Positions 27,012 to 36,568 of a stretch of DNA of 57,580 bases are shown here, piece after piece; position 1 is the stretch's first letter; each line of letters opens with the position of its first letter. The position numbers were made by a program, and so were the translations under genes. The stretch is from Lysobacterales bacterium. Lineage in GTDB: Bacteria > Pseudomonadota > Gammaproteobacteria > Xanthomonadales > Marinicellaceae. A model generated the notes under the pieces. That model was not told the DNA's origin. It worked only from the letters and a program-made list of their open reading frames with translations, and did no database searches. The stretch covers positions 1 through 57,580 of the forward strand of contig JAMOMK010000010.1 in the NCBI GenBank assembly GCA_027067055.1, in the 5' to 3' direction.

Positions 27012-27806
27012 TTAGCTATAATTTTGAATAAACTCAGTGAGTATAGTTTTGAAATTACTGGCTGCTTTATTGGCGTATTTCATGGTTTGCTCGTGTGACA
27101 ATTCACCATCATCCATGCCTGCGGCGTAATTAGTTATGACTGACAATGCCAAGACTTTCATTTCTTGTTGTCTGGCAATAATAGTCTCGGGAACGGTTGA
27201 CATGCCCGCTGCATTGACACCCAACACACGCAAGGCATTGATTTCAGCAGGGGTTTCAAATTGTGGTCCACACATCCAAGCATAAACTCCCTTACTCAAG
27301 TGTATGTTATTGTCCTCTGCAATGGCATGAATTTTATGGCGTAAATCTTTGTCATAAGCATTAACCATATTGACGAATCGCTCATTACCAGTTTCTGAAA
27401 ACAAGGGTGAAACACCTGTAAAGTTGATATAATCATTTATAACCATGACACTACCAGGTCCTGCATTTGTATCAAGTGAGCCAGCAGCATTTGTCAATAT
27501 AATCATTTCACAACCCAATTCTTTAAAACAGTGAATTGGCACCTTCATGGCTTCGACTTGTGCATTTTCGTAGTAATGTACTCTGCCCTGCATTGCTATT
27601 ATTTGAACGCCACCTACTGTACCAAGAATCAATTTTCCTGCGTGACCTTCAACCGCAGAGATTGAGAAACCTTCGAGTTTATCGTAAGAAATTTCGGCAA
27701 TTTTTTCTATGGAATCTGCAAATTCACCCAAACCAGAACCAAGCACAAGAGCAATTTGGGGATTAAAATTTGATGTAATTGATTGTATGTATTGAGTACA
27801 GTTCAT
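27012..27806 (-). CDS. punA: Purine nucleoside phosphorylase
   Basis: This 264-residue enzyme of the trimeric PNP/MTAP family cleaves inosine, guanosine or xanthosine to base plus (deoxy)ribose 1-phosphate. Motifs seen are V-L-G-S-G-L-G near the N-terminus, M-Q-G-R-V-H-Y-Y-E, T-N-A-A-G-S-L, G-P-Q-F-E-T-P-A-E and the C-terminal V-I-T-N-Y-A-A-G. It precedes the phd-parE-deoA run. Its product feeds deoB. I chose punA over deoD because the length and motifs are of the PunA/XapA type. Confidence 0.92.
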   Translation of the reverse strand: MNCTQYIQSITSNFNPQIALVLGSGLGEFADSIEKIAEISYDKLEGFSISAVEGHAGKLILGTVGGVQIIAMQGRVHYYENAQVEAMKVPIHCFKELGCEMIILTNAAGSLDTNAGPGSVMVINDYINFTGVSPLFSETGNERFVNMVNAYDKDLRHKIHAIAEDNNIHLSKGVYAWMCGPQFETPAEINALRVLGVNAAGMSTVPETIIARQQEMKVLALSVITNYAAGMDDGELSHEQTMKYANKAASNFKTILTEFIQNYS

Positions 27807-27840
27807 ATTGAGTCTTTGTTATTATTAACCATCATTATAA

Positions 27841-30800
27841 CTAATTCTCAAAGTCATTGCTAAAAAGAATTCCTAAATCAATAGCACAGGATTGAATTTT
27901 TACTTCATCAATATCCCACCCATCAAAACCAACAGCTCCATCAGTTATCAATCGGAAGCGTAATTGAATGGTTTTTCCTGCATAATTGTCAAGATTAATT
28001 ATAGACTCCAAATATGTCTGCGGATTACCACACCACGCATATTGCCCAGGTAACAGGCTGTTAGACTGTAATGGACCATCGTATAAGTCAGTAAGTAAAC
28101 GATTATTTGGAACTGGAGCAAATGTCACTCCATCATCAATTGAAACCTCAACAAGCCCTCCGTCCCAACAAGCAGATTCACCATTAGCTTCTATATCTTG
28201 GGCATTATCAAGATGTAAAGTTAAAGTGTTGTGACCTGATGGCATTATGATTGCAGGTGAGGTTAACACCGTATCAGTCTGACGAGGAACATCGGTAATA
28301 TGCCAATGTTGTAGCCCTGTATTTGGGTTGCTTGTTGCTAACTGCCAAGTATTTGAGCCATCAATTGAAGTTGAACTCCAGCCTTGAGTACCATCTTCAA
28401 AATCATAAGCTTGTATTATTTGTGGAGTAATGCCTGTCTCACATTGCCCGGGCAAAGGTGCAGAGGTGAAACCTCGAACTGCTGAAACCACTCCACTTCC
28501 ACAAACATTTTGTGTCGTAACTCGCCAATAATATTGTGCTTCAGGCTGGAGTGACACTTTTGATAAATACGAGGAGGAACTTGTGGTATGTGACTCAACA
28601 ATATTAGCAAATGAAGCATCTGTTGCTAGTTCAAATAAATATGAAGAGCTATTGTTTGTCTCTTGCCATTGGAATGTTCTAGACAATGTTGAGACTAATG
28701 TTGCAACATTAATCGGCGATTGCAATTGTGCTGTTGAAGGAACACCATCAACAACATCCAGTTCTAATGCAGTAGCAAAAACCAAACTGGCATCAACACT
28801 ATCGGTAGCAATTAAGGTCATCAGATATTTTCCACCCGTGACACCGGCTGCCAAATTTGAGACAGTTAACTGACTGCTTTGTATAGGGTTTATTACAGGA
28901 TTAACCGAAAAATTACAATTAGCTCCGCTGGGGCAGCCTAAAATAGATAGATTGGTCGTGGCTGTAAAATTTCCTGTTAAACTCAAATCAAATGAGGTGC
29001 TGTCATCTACTGTGCAAACTGTTTGGGCGGGGTTGTTTGTTACTACCGAAACACAATCAGGAAAGTTAAATGAAGCAATACGCGTATTCCAACTATCATC
29101 ACCAGTAGTTTGAATGTATTCTGCCGACATCCAAAAACGACATTCATCAACAGGATCGACATTCATAGACGAATAATCTCCCCACCGAAAAGTCGAGGTT
29201 TGCACGCCCGTGCCTTCAATCAAGGATGCTTCATTACGCATTTGCCCTAAAGGTTCATTAGCACGACGAGAAGTAAACCGTGTACCTGGATTGATTCCAT
29301 TATCGGCATCAAGCACATTATAAATCATACCAATATCGCCTTGTCCGTTCATAGCTATGCTAGACATCCAACGGTGAGTATCATCTGGTGCATAGGTTCC
29401 TTGTTGATGCATATACCATTGCCCTGCTCCGCTTTTACGCATTTCAAACCATCGTGGTGCAGCGTGGTCACCTACAGCTAGAGCATCAACAGTCCATGAA
29501 CCTAACAAACTTTCGTAGCTACCAAAGTTACGGTAAACAAATCGTTGCATCGGCCACCAAGAACCACTATCGATTTTGACTTCTGTGCCTGCTTGCTCTA
29601 AGCACCCACGGGCAAACAAGCCACAAACTGTCCAGTTAAACTCTGCTATTTCTGGTGGTTGAAAACTTTTAATTAGATTAAATGTCGATTGTGAAGGAAA
29701 ATCCCAATCGACTTTAAACTCATATAAATCAATCGAATCATTGTCAGGAGCGGGGTCAGAAAAATAGTCATCACCACCATCAATCATGGTGTAAAACAAA
29801 CCACCACTACCTTGCCTTGGTGTTAAAGAGCCATCACTATCTGCCGGCAATAAAAAATTAGCATAGCCTTGAAAAAACTGTGCTTGTCTTGGAATATTTC
29901 CTGCTAATAAAGACTCTCTATCAATTGCATAAACATCATAACTATTGGGAGCACCAGAATTAGTTCCCATAAAATAGGCATTGTTTCTATCATCTGCCCA
30001 CACACCTAGCTTGTAATAATCGGGTGTTCTCTGCGTGGCTAATTCATAAAGATAATACGTCCCCAAAGGGTCTGAACTTGTAGAAACTGCAAAACACACA
30101 CTTTGTGCACCGCTTATTGCAAACTGACTTAAGACATATCGATCGGCTTGTTGGTCATATAAAACAATAGCATCACCATTGTTATTATCCTCGCACGCAC
30201 CACCAAAACCTTGCCATAATGAATTGGTATTGGATGGACCTGCCAACAAATTGCCTGTTTTATCGTAAACAGCAAAAGCCAAATTAACCATTTGAATATA
30301 ATGATTTTTACCAACAGTCCCTGCCACATCTGGAGGAGAGCTGTTACTCAATTTATTCAACCCTTCAAAACTAATGGTCGCATTCGGTGTTGCACCTGCT
30401 ATTGCCTCTGCTTGCTTAGATTTACTTGCTAAGACATCATCTTTATCATTAACATTGCTTGTCCCATACCTTCTTCCATCTTTTGCAAAAGCAATATTTT
30501 CATCTTCATCACTCTCATCAACAACTTGAGCCGCAGGTTTTACAATTGGCAAACTCACTAGTGGTTGGCTAATTACAGGTCCTTTTATTGGCAAGACAAA
30601 TGGAGATTTAGTGATTGTTGATTGATTATCTTGCTTACTTGCTGTTAATGTGACAGCTTGAAATGCCAACAAGTTTGAATAATAACTATCCATTTTTGAA
30701 GAACCACTAAAATAAAATGGATTAGCTTGCAATGACTTGACTGACTTTATTCTGATTAGAGGTGAATAAACCTGTTTATTAACACGAATTTCAAGAGAGA

Positions 30801-31065
30801 ACTCATCAAATTTTTTACTAATTTTTTGAATCTTTAAGTGGTTTATTTTGCCAATTTCTAGTTGGAATTTACCTTCTTTGAAAATAGTGTCTGTTATTAA
30901 TTCACTGTAAAGACTCTCATTATTCACACTCAACAAACGGATACCCACATCAAACTTTCCATTTAATGGTTGGTTTTGGCTGTCATTTAACGAGTTTGAA
31001 TAAATGATTTTTGCCGTGACAGTGTGAACAAACAAAAATGTAATGAGAGTAAATATAAACTTCAT
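27841..31065 (-). CDS. Large secreted multidomain protein with near-terminal NDFE
   Basis: This exported protein has 1074 residues from the ATG at 31065, which begins a good signal peptide (M-K-F-I-F-T-L-I-T-F-L-F-V-H-T-V-T-A); the frame opens ten codons earlier. The N-terminal domain (about 20-130) has the same layout as that of the 21680-22729 protein. Residues about 230-690 match the conserved region of the 9918-13088 protein (D-V-A-G-T-V-G-K-N-H-Y, W-Q-G-F-G-G-A-C-E-D). Then come a fibronectin-like segment and a jelly-roll-like domain ending G-W-D-I-D-E-V-K-I. It ends I-L-F-S-N-D-F-E-N, a variant tail with one extra residue. Function unknown. Confidence 0.83.
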   Translation of the reverse strand: MKFIFTLITFLFVHTVTAKIIYSNSLNDSQNQPLNGKFDVGIRLLSVNNESLYSELITDTIFKEGKFQLEIGKINHLKIQKISKKFDEFSLEIRVNKQVYSPLIRIKSVKSLQANPFYFSGSSKMDSYYSNLLAFQAVTLTASKQDNQSTITKSPFVLPIKGPVISQPLVSLPIVKPAAQVVDESDEDENIAFAKDGRRYGTSNVNDKDDVLASKSKQAEAIAGATPNATISFEGLNKLSNSSPPDVAGTVGKNHYIQMVNLAFAVYDKTGNLLAGPSNTNSLWQGFGGACEDNNNGDAIVLYDQQADRYVLSQFAISGAQSVCFAVSTSSDPLGTYYLYELATQRTPDYYKLGVWADDRNNAYFMGTNSGAPNSYDVYAIDRESLLAGNIPRQAQFFQGYANFLLPADSDGSLTPRQGSGGLFYTMIDGGDDYFSDPAPDNDSIDLYEFKVDWDFPSQSTFNLIKSFQPPEIAEFNWTVCGLFARGCLEQAGTEVKIDSGSWWPMQRFVYRNFGSYESLLGSWTVDALAVGDHAAPRWFEMRKSGAGQWYMHQQGTYAPDDTHRWMSSIAMNGQGDIGMIYNVLDADNGINPGTRFTSRRANEPLGQMRNEASLIEGTGVQTSTFRWGDYSSMNVDPVDECRFWMSAEYIQTTGDDSWNTRIASFNFPDCVSVVTNNPAQTVCTVDDSTSFDLSLTGNFTATTNLSILGCPSGANCNFSVNPVINPIQSSQLTVSNLAAGVTGGKYLMTLIATDSVDASLVFATALELDVVDGVPSTAQLQSPINVATLVSTLSRTFQWQETNNSSSYLFELATDASFANIVESHTTSSSSYLSKVSLQPEAQYYWRVTTQNVCGSGVVSAVRGFTSAPLPGQCETGITPQIIQAYDFEDGTQGWSSTSIDGSNTWQLATSNPNTGLQHWHITDVPRQTDTVLTSPAIIMPSGHNTLTLHLDNAQDIEANGESACWDGGLVEVSIDDGVTFAPVPNNRLLTDLYDGPLQSNSLLPGQYAWCGNPQTYLESIINLDNYAGKTIQLRFRLITDGAVGFDGWDIDEVKIQSCAIDLGILFSNDFEN

Positions 31066-31141
31066 TGAGAAAACAATAACCAAAATCAATTGCATTTATA
31101 CTAACAGAGCAATGCTCCCTAGGCAACTTTATATAAAAACA

Positions 31142-31169
31142 ACCTACACGAAAACAGTGTAGTGTAGGT
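31142..31169. terminator. Bidirectional hairpin terminator
   Basis: ACCTACAC pairs with GTGTAGGT around a 12-base loop. T-runs lie on both sides (GTTTTTATTTT on the plus strand, TGTTTTTATAT on the minus). It separates the 868-residue BspA-like gene from the next leftward gene. Confidence 0.7.
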
Positions 31170-31197
31170 GTTTTTATTTTCCCCAGTCAAAATACAT

Positions 31198-33804
31198 TTA
31201 CCAACTAACGAGTGTTGGCTGTTTACTATCAACTACTTGCCATTGCCCTTGAAACCATAGATTGTTTTGCATGCTTTCATCAATATAATCTTTCCTAATT
31301 TGCAATTGCCCTTGCATCTGCCGTAAATAAACTCGTATCACCACCTGGTAAGTAACATTTAACCCCTTAGCAATTAATTCTGGTTCTTGAGATAGTTGCA
31401 GTGAAGATACTTGTGAGAAATCATAGGTAAATTTTTTCTCTATAGCATTAAAAAAAATAAAGCTTTCAAACTCATCTTTAAAAATCAACTCCACGACGGG
31501 AGGAATAATATCAACATTGAAGAAACCTAAATCAACATCAGTTCCACCACCCACACCTGTATTTCCTCCATCATTAATCGTCAGAGTAATTAAATCAGCA
31601 TTGTCGCCCATATTACCTAATGCCCCAGTGTATTGAATATTGCCTGGCACACTTAAATAAGCATTAATATCATCTATACTGCCTTGTAATGTAACCGAAT
31701 TTGTTGGGCTGTTACTAATTGTTAATTGTGTAGAGGTTGCAGGAGTAAGAGTGGCTATATTGGCTGAGTGTGTTAATAGAGTTAGGGTCACATCACCCAA
31801 TCCTGCATCTAAATCCGTCAACGTAATCGTGGACAAATTCAAAGTGCTGGCTAAATCTTGAATTACTGTAACATCAGTTGGTAGTCCACTGATAGTTGGA
31901 TCTAGGTTTGTACATGTTGCATCAGCTCCGCCATCGGTAATACTCCAGTTATGGTCATGAACCAAGATATAACGAGCAAGTTTTGCAAAAGTGGAGCAGT
32001 ATTTGCTATTTCCTCCATGAAAAGAAACATTATCCTTAACACTTTGACCTGAAAAATTTAGCAGTATAGTCTCGTAATCAACTGTTGCTAAGGTAACACC
32101 TGAAAACATATTTATCATATTAGTTACTTGTGTAACATCCCAACTACTGGTATCAGGATTCGCCACTAAAGTATTACTAAACATTCCCCCCATATTTGTT
32201 ACCATTGAAGTATCCCAGTTACTAGTATCAGGATTGGCACTGTTTGTGCTTAAAAATAGAGCATCCATTCGAGCAACCTTTGATGTGTCCCATAAACTGA
32301 CATCGGGATTAGCAACATCTGTATCTCTGAACATCCACCGCATCGTTTCTACTTTAGAGGTATCCCATAAACGAGTATCAGGATTAGCTACTGTTGCTAA
32401 AAAAAACATGTTTGACATATCTGTAACATTTGAGGTGTCCCAGTATTTAGTTTCAGGATTTGCAAGTGAAGCTCTCTGAAACATTGACAACATTGAGCCA
32501 ACACCAGAAAAATCTGGTATATCTTTAGCATTGTAAACCATGTTGTTAGCTCGTATGAATGCATAGTTTGTTAATAACCAGTGTCCAGTACCCCATTGAT
32601 CCAATGAAATTATTTTTGCCTGATCATGATTAATAGTCGCTCCAGCAAATGGAAAAGCGGAAAATCCATTATGAAATCCTGGATGGTTTTTAATTCGAAT
32701 TGTATAAACTCCAGGTCCTCCAAGAGCACTATAATCACACACAAAACCAGCGCCAAGAACTGTCCCCTCAATCACACCATCATTATTACAGTCAACTAAA
32801 TAAGAGTATTGGTATGTCGGGTCAATTTTGATTAAATACTGCGTATCAGGAGAGACTCCAGCAATTGTTGTATCAACAGTAAAAACATAATCGTGTTCAA
32901 GAGCCGTATCCGCACAAAGCAAGCCATCATCTATTGTCCAACTGCCACTGGATAATAGATAAGCACGGGCATTTTGGGCAGCTTGAGAGCAATACTGACT
33001 ATTACCACCATGAAAGACCACATTAGCTTGTGTTGTTTTATGAGCAAATTCAACTAGTATTCTATCGTAATCAACAATAGGCAATGTCACGGCACTAAAC
33101 ATTCCAGTCATATCCATCACCTGAGCAATATCCCAACTACTCACATCTGGTCTAGCCAAATAAGCATGACGAAACATAAAACTCATGTCATCAACCAAGT
33201 GTGTATTCCAAAAGCTAGTATCGGGAGTAGCAACTTCTGCCTCGTTAAAAAGGCTTTTCATACTAATGACCATTGATGTGTTCCAAGATTTGGTATCAGG
33301 ATTAGCAAGTAAAGCTCTTCTGAACATACTTTCCATTGTTGTTACTTGAGAAAAATCAGGAATATCAGTGGCGGAAACAACCATATTTTCTGCGCCATAA
33401 AATGCCCTTTGCATATTGGTCCATTTACCCGTTCCCCATTGTAAAAGTTCAATTACTTTCAACCTATCAAAAGTATTGTTGAAATTAATACTAGGAAAAC
33501 CATCACCTGTTCCTGAATTGTCTTTTATGCGTATGGTATAGGTTCCTGCACCTGTATTTAATCCAGTGGCAGAATAATCACAATCAAAATTCCCCATCAC
33601 CCCAGTTGCTTCATCCACACCGTCATTATTACAATCAACATTATAATTATAAGTCAGCGCACCTTTGGTTGGTATGCGGAACATTTCAGCAATGGTGAAT
33701 CCTGCATTGTCTGTTTTGACTCGAATGACAAAATCATCTGATGATGCAGCATTGGTTTTAGAAATCACCATTAAGAACAACAAGCAATAAATTACATTTT
33801 TCAT
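31198..33804 (-). CDS. BspA-like (DUF285) repeat surface protein with internal DEFE motif
   Basis: This 868-residue exported protein has a signal peptide (M-K-N-V-I-Y-C-L-L-F-L-M-V...N-A). Like the 1199-3880 protein it has two modules, each opening with a D-C-N-N-D-G motif and closing with an S-(Q/K)-Y-C-S...W-(S/T)-I-(D/T)-D-G element around DUF285 repeats (W-D-T-S-x-V-x-x-M-x-x-M-F). A beta-rich domain (about 645-780) follows. The tail motif V-E-L-I-F-K-D-E-F-E occurs near residue 790 but is followed by about 75 more residues. It is divergent from the membrane-bound regulator gene, with a 243-bp gap. Confidence 0.83.
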   Translation of the reverse strand: MKNVIYCLLFLMVISKTNAASSDDFVIRVKTDNAGFTIAEMFRIPTKGALTYNYNVDCNNDGVDEATGVMGNFDCDYSATGLNTGAGTYTIRIKDNSGTGDGFPSINFNNTFDRLKVIELLQWGTGKWTNMQRAFYGAENMVVSATDIPDFSQVTTMESMFRRALLANPDTKSWNTSMVISMKSLFNEAEVATPDTSFWNTHLVDDMSFMFRHAYLARPDVSSWDIAQVMDMTGMFSAVTLPIVDYDRILVEFAHKTTQANVVFHGGNSQYCSQAAQNARAYLLSSGSWTIDDGLLCADTALEHDYVFTVDTTIAGVSPDTQYLIKIDPTYQYSYLVDCNNDGVIEGTVLGAGFVCDYSALGGPGVYTIRIKNHPGFHNGFSAFPFAGATINHDQAKIISLDQWGTGHWLLTNYAFIRANNMVYNAKDIPDFSGVGSMLSMFQRASLANPETKYWDTSNVTDMSNMFFLATVANPDTRLWDTSKVETMRWMFRDTDVANPDVSLWDTSKVARMDALFLSTNSANPDTSNWDTSMVTNMGGMFSNTLVANPDTSSWDVTQVTNMINMFSGVTLATVDYETILLNFSGQSVKDNVSFHGGNSKYCSTFAKLARYILVHDHNWSITDGGADATCTNLDPTISGLPTDVTVIQDLASTLNLSTITLTDLDAGLGDVTLTLLTHSANIATLTPATSTQLTISNSPTNSVTLQGSIDDINAYLSVPGNIQYTGALGNMGDNADLITLTINDGGNTGVGGGTDVDLGFFNVDIIPPVVELIFKDEFESFIFFNAIEKKFTYDFSQVSSLQLSQEPELIAKGLNVTYQVVIRVYLRQMQGQLQIRKDYIDESMQNNLWFQGQWQVVDSKQPTLVSW

Positions 33805-34047
33805 ATTCAGTTTTCAATTATATTTTAAAAACCAGATTATATAACTTACAACAAAATAACTTATGAGCAGGTTGTGATGATTTTATGAACAAATAATGAA
33901 TTTACTTCAGAGTCTTTGGTTTTAGTGATGTGTTTGGCATTTTTAAAGACGTCCATTAATTTTATGGAAATATTTGCATCCATCGGTTACTATTATCAAA
34001 TCAAAATAATCCAGTACTTTTTAAGGCTTAACACCAATTTATAACAC

Positions 34048-36309
34048 ATGATTTACCAAATAGATAATCAACAATACGACAACCAAACTGGATTTATTCA
34101 TAAAGACAAGCAAAAAATAAAACTTACCAATATTCAAAAAAAATTATTGGACTATTTCTTAAAAAATCCAAATAAAATCATTAATAAACAAACTTTAATT
34201 GATGAAGTGTGGAACACTATTGTTTCAACCAATTCAGTTAATCAAGTGGTTGTGAAATTACGCAGTTATTTGGAACAAGATAGCAGTAATCCCAAGATAA
34301 TTATTACACACTTTGGTCAAGGCTATAGTTTTGAGCTCAACCTTACCGAAGAAGAACCAAAAGACACCTCCAACAAAAACAAGCAAAGTCCAAAGTCAAT
34401 TAAGAAAATCCTTTGGGCTTTTCCTATTTTGCTTGTTTTAGGTTTAATATGGCTTACCTTATATTCGATAAATCATAAGCAGCCAGACAAACAAGTGCCA
34501 AAATATAAAAAGGACAAACAAATTATTGTGTTATCCACAAAGTTTGATGACCAAATAGATAAAGTCGAACAATCTGGTTTCAGGCAATTTATAAAATCGG
34601 CAATCACTATTTTTAATCATGATGAACAAACACTGTATGACGATACCAGTCTAACAACTAAACAAAGTCTTGAAAAGCATTTTAATATCGAAAAAGAATT
34701 GCTCATCGTAAAATCAAACATCAGCAAAAAAGACGATATTTATCAATCGGTTATTGAGATTACTGATGGCATCAAAACCATCAAAAAAACCACAATTCAA
34801 AGTAAAAATCTATCCGCTTTGATGAATGGACAAGTGGCATTTATTGCTCAACATAATAATACATCACAAAAAAACTTTATTAATTCAAACCAAAAACTAC
34901 TGAGTGCGCTTGGTTATAAAGACATAGGAGACTTTGCCAATGCACAAAATTTATTAGAAGAAATTCTCGATAAAAACAGCAAAAACATGCAAGCACGTCT
35001 AAGTTTAGTAGCGGTACTTAGTGAACAAAACAAACTAGAACAGGCACAATCTCACCTTAACACCTTACAAACAGCAACAAAGCAACAATCTATTGCGGCA
35101 GAAATTCAACTAGCACAGGCACAGATTAAATTTAAACAAAAAAAATACCATGAACTAATAACTGACTTAGTACTCTTTCAATCGCAAAATTTAGATTTGA
35201 ACAAAATCCAAAAAGCCAAAATCCAAATTCAAATGGGCAATGCCTATATCAAATTAGGAGACAACAGTAAAGCCTTAAAAGCTTTCAAAACAGCAACAAT
35301 AGCTATTGATGAACAACTTAATCCATTAATATATGCCATGAGCTATTTTGGGCAAGGCAGCGTAATGATAACTCAAAAGGTGGATGGTTCTGTTGCAGAG
35401 CTTTTCCAAAAGACCATAGGATACGCACAATCCGCACACAACCTAAGATACCAAATTCTCTCCTTGAGTAAGCTAACGCATATCTACTTTAATAGCTACC
35501 AGTGGGACAAAGCCATTACGACAATAGAAAAATCCGTTGATTTAGCCGAACTTGCCAACGATAAAGAAAGTCAAATTGATGGCTTGAGCAGTTTAGTGGA
35601 AGTTTACAATCAACGTGGATATTTCACCCAAGCATTTGCAATTAGCAAAAAAATCAAACAACTCGCACAAAAACACCAATCCGATAAAGCTCAATTAATT
35701 TACCTCTTCCATGATGCAGTTGCTGCCATGAACACCTTCGACTGGCAAAGAGCCAAACAGCGCATTGAAGAGCATTATCAACTCTCGCTAAAAACACATA
35801 ACTATGCCTATTTGCTCAACAATGCCTTTTTAACCTTAGAAATACGCTTACTCACTCATGATTTAGATGATTTCATCGATATTTGGAATCAACGTGTTAC
35901 CTTTATTAAGGAAAGTGGTTTTGAACGTATACAAGTTTATATGGATTTCTACCTCGCTCGTTATTACAAGCAGAAAAAACAGAGCGAAAAAGCACTCTCC
36001 TTATTAAAAGACATTATTTCTCAAGCCGATAAAAACAATGACATCAAAATAATAGTCGATGCCAAAAACCAACAAGCAGAAATATACCTAAAAACTGATG
36101 CCAAAAAATCATTAGAAATCCTCAATTCACTAGAAAAACACAATCCACACCCCAACCCTTACCTCGAGCTCAAAGCCAAAGCCTTATCAAAATTAGGCAA
36201 AAAAACACAAGCATTAACCTTATTAAATCAAGCCAAAATAGCCTATAACGAATCTTGGACTGCAGAAAATCAATTAATGATGGACGAGTTACAAAGTGAA
36301 GTGAAATAA
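34048..36309 (+). CDS. CadC/ToxR-like membrane-bound transcriptional regulator with TPR sensor domain
   Basis: This 753-residue protein has an N-terminal OmpR-type winged helix (about 1-98; L-I-D-E-V-W near 50-55 and H-F-G-Q-G-Y-S-F-E at 88-96). One transmembrane segment lies at 121-141, followed by a long periplasmic region of TPR-like helices (for example Y-K-D-I-G-D-F-A-N-A near 290). This is the one-component ToxR/CadC design: a periplasmic signal controls DNA binding at the membrane. It is divergent from a BspA-like gene and may control it (inference). A decayed copy of its 3' end lies at 39294-39640. No Shine-Dalgarno is visible. Confidence 0.87.
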   Translation: MIYQIDNQQYDNQTGFIHKDKQKIKLTNIQKKLLDYFLKNPNKIINKQTLIDEVWNTIVSTNSVNQVVVKLRSYLEQDSSNPKIIITHFGQGYSFELNLTEEEPKDTSNKNKQSPKSIKKILWAFPILLVLGLIWLTLYSINHKQPDKQVPKYKKDKQIIVLSTKFDDQIDKVEQSGFRQFIKSAITIFNHDEQTLYDDTSLTTKQSLEKHFNIEKELLIVKSNISKKDDIYQSVIEITDGIKTIKKTTIQSKNLSALMNGQVAFIAQHNNTSQKNFINSNQKLLSALGYKDIGDFANAQNLLEEILDKNSKNMQARLSLVAVLSEQNKLEQAQSHLNTLQTATKQQSIAAEIQLAQAQIKFKQKKYHELITDLVLFQSQNLDLNKIQKAKIQIQMGNAYIKLGDNSKALKAFKTATIAIDEQLNPLIYAMSYFGQGSVMITQKVDGSVAELFQKTIGYAQSAHNLRYQILSLSKLTHIYFNSYQWDKAITTIEKSVDLAELANDKESQIDGLSSLVEVYNQRGYFTQAFAISKKIKQLAQKHQSDKAQLIYLFHDAVAAMNTFDWQRAKQRIEEHYQLSLKTHNYAYLLNNAFLTLEIRLLTHDLDDFIDIWNQRVTFIKESGFERIQVYMDFYLARYYKQKKQSEKALSLLKDIISQADKNNDIKIIVDAKNQQAEIYLKTDAKKSLEILNSLEKHNPHPNPYLELKAKALSKLGKKTQALTLLNQAKIAYNESWTAENQLMMDELQSEVK

Positions 36310-36337
36310 AAAGATGGAAAACCACCTTAATTAGAGT

Positions 36338-36475
36338 GATATAAACCCAATCTTTGCCTTTAACTGGTGTATGGCATTTGTTTAATCACCTAGCCAACGT
36401 ACCCAACTCCATCCCACGCCATTACCCGCAACCTTTAAGGTGAATTCGACAAGAATAAATTTCTCAACTTCAAAG
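36338..36475 (-). pseudogene. Remnant of the cytochrome P460 gene 3' end
   Basis: Starting just after the regulator stop, TATAAACCCAATCTTTGCCT and the bases after it match the 3' end of the intact P460 gene near 39860 with one mismatch. The match continues with a deletion into a segment corresponding to about 39945-40045. No reading frame survives. It lies in the same position relative to the regulator as the intact gene does to the regulator remnant. Confidence 0.75.
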
Positions 36476-36531
36476 AAAACGATTGAATTACGATAAAAAG
36501 TTTATAAAAACTCTTTTATTTGTAATTTTTG

Positions 36532-36561
36532 TTGCAATTTTGCATTATTTGCAAATATAAT
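36532..36561 (+). promoter_or_regulatory. Promoter of the DUF6502 gene with TTGCAA repeats
   Basis: TTGCAA (36532-36537) and TATAAT (36556-36561) are 18 bp apart. The expected transcription start coincides with the ATG at 36569, so the mRNA may be leaderless. Copies of TTGCAA, TTGCAT or ATGCAA begin at 36532, 36540, 36549, 36561 and 36569, a possible operator. Confidence 0.45.
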
Positions 36562-36568
36562 TGCAAAC

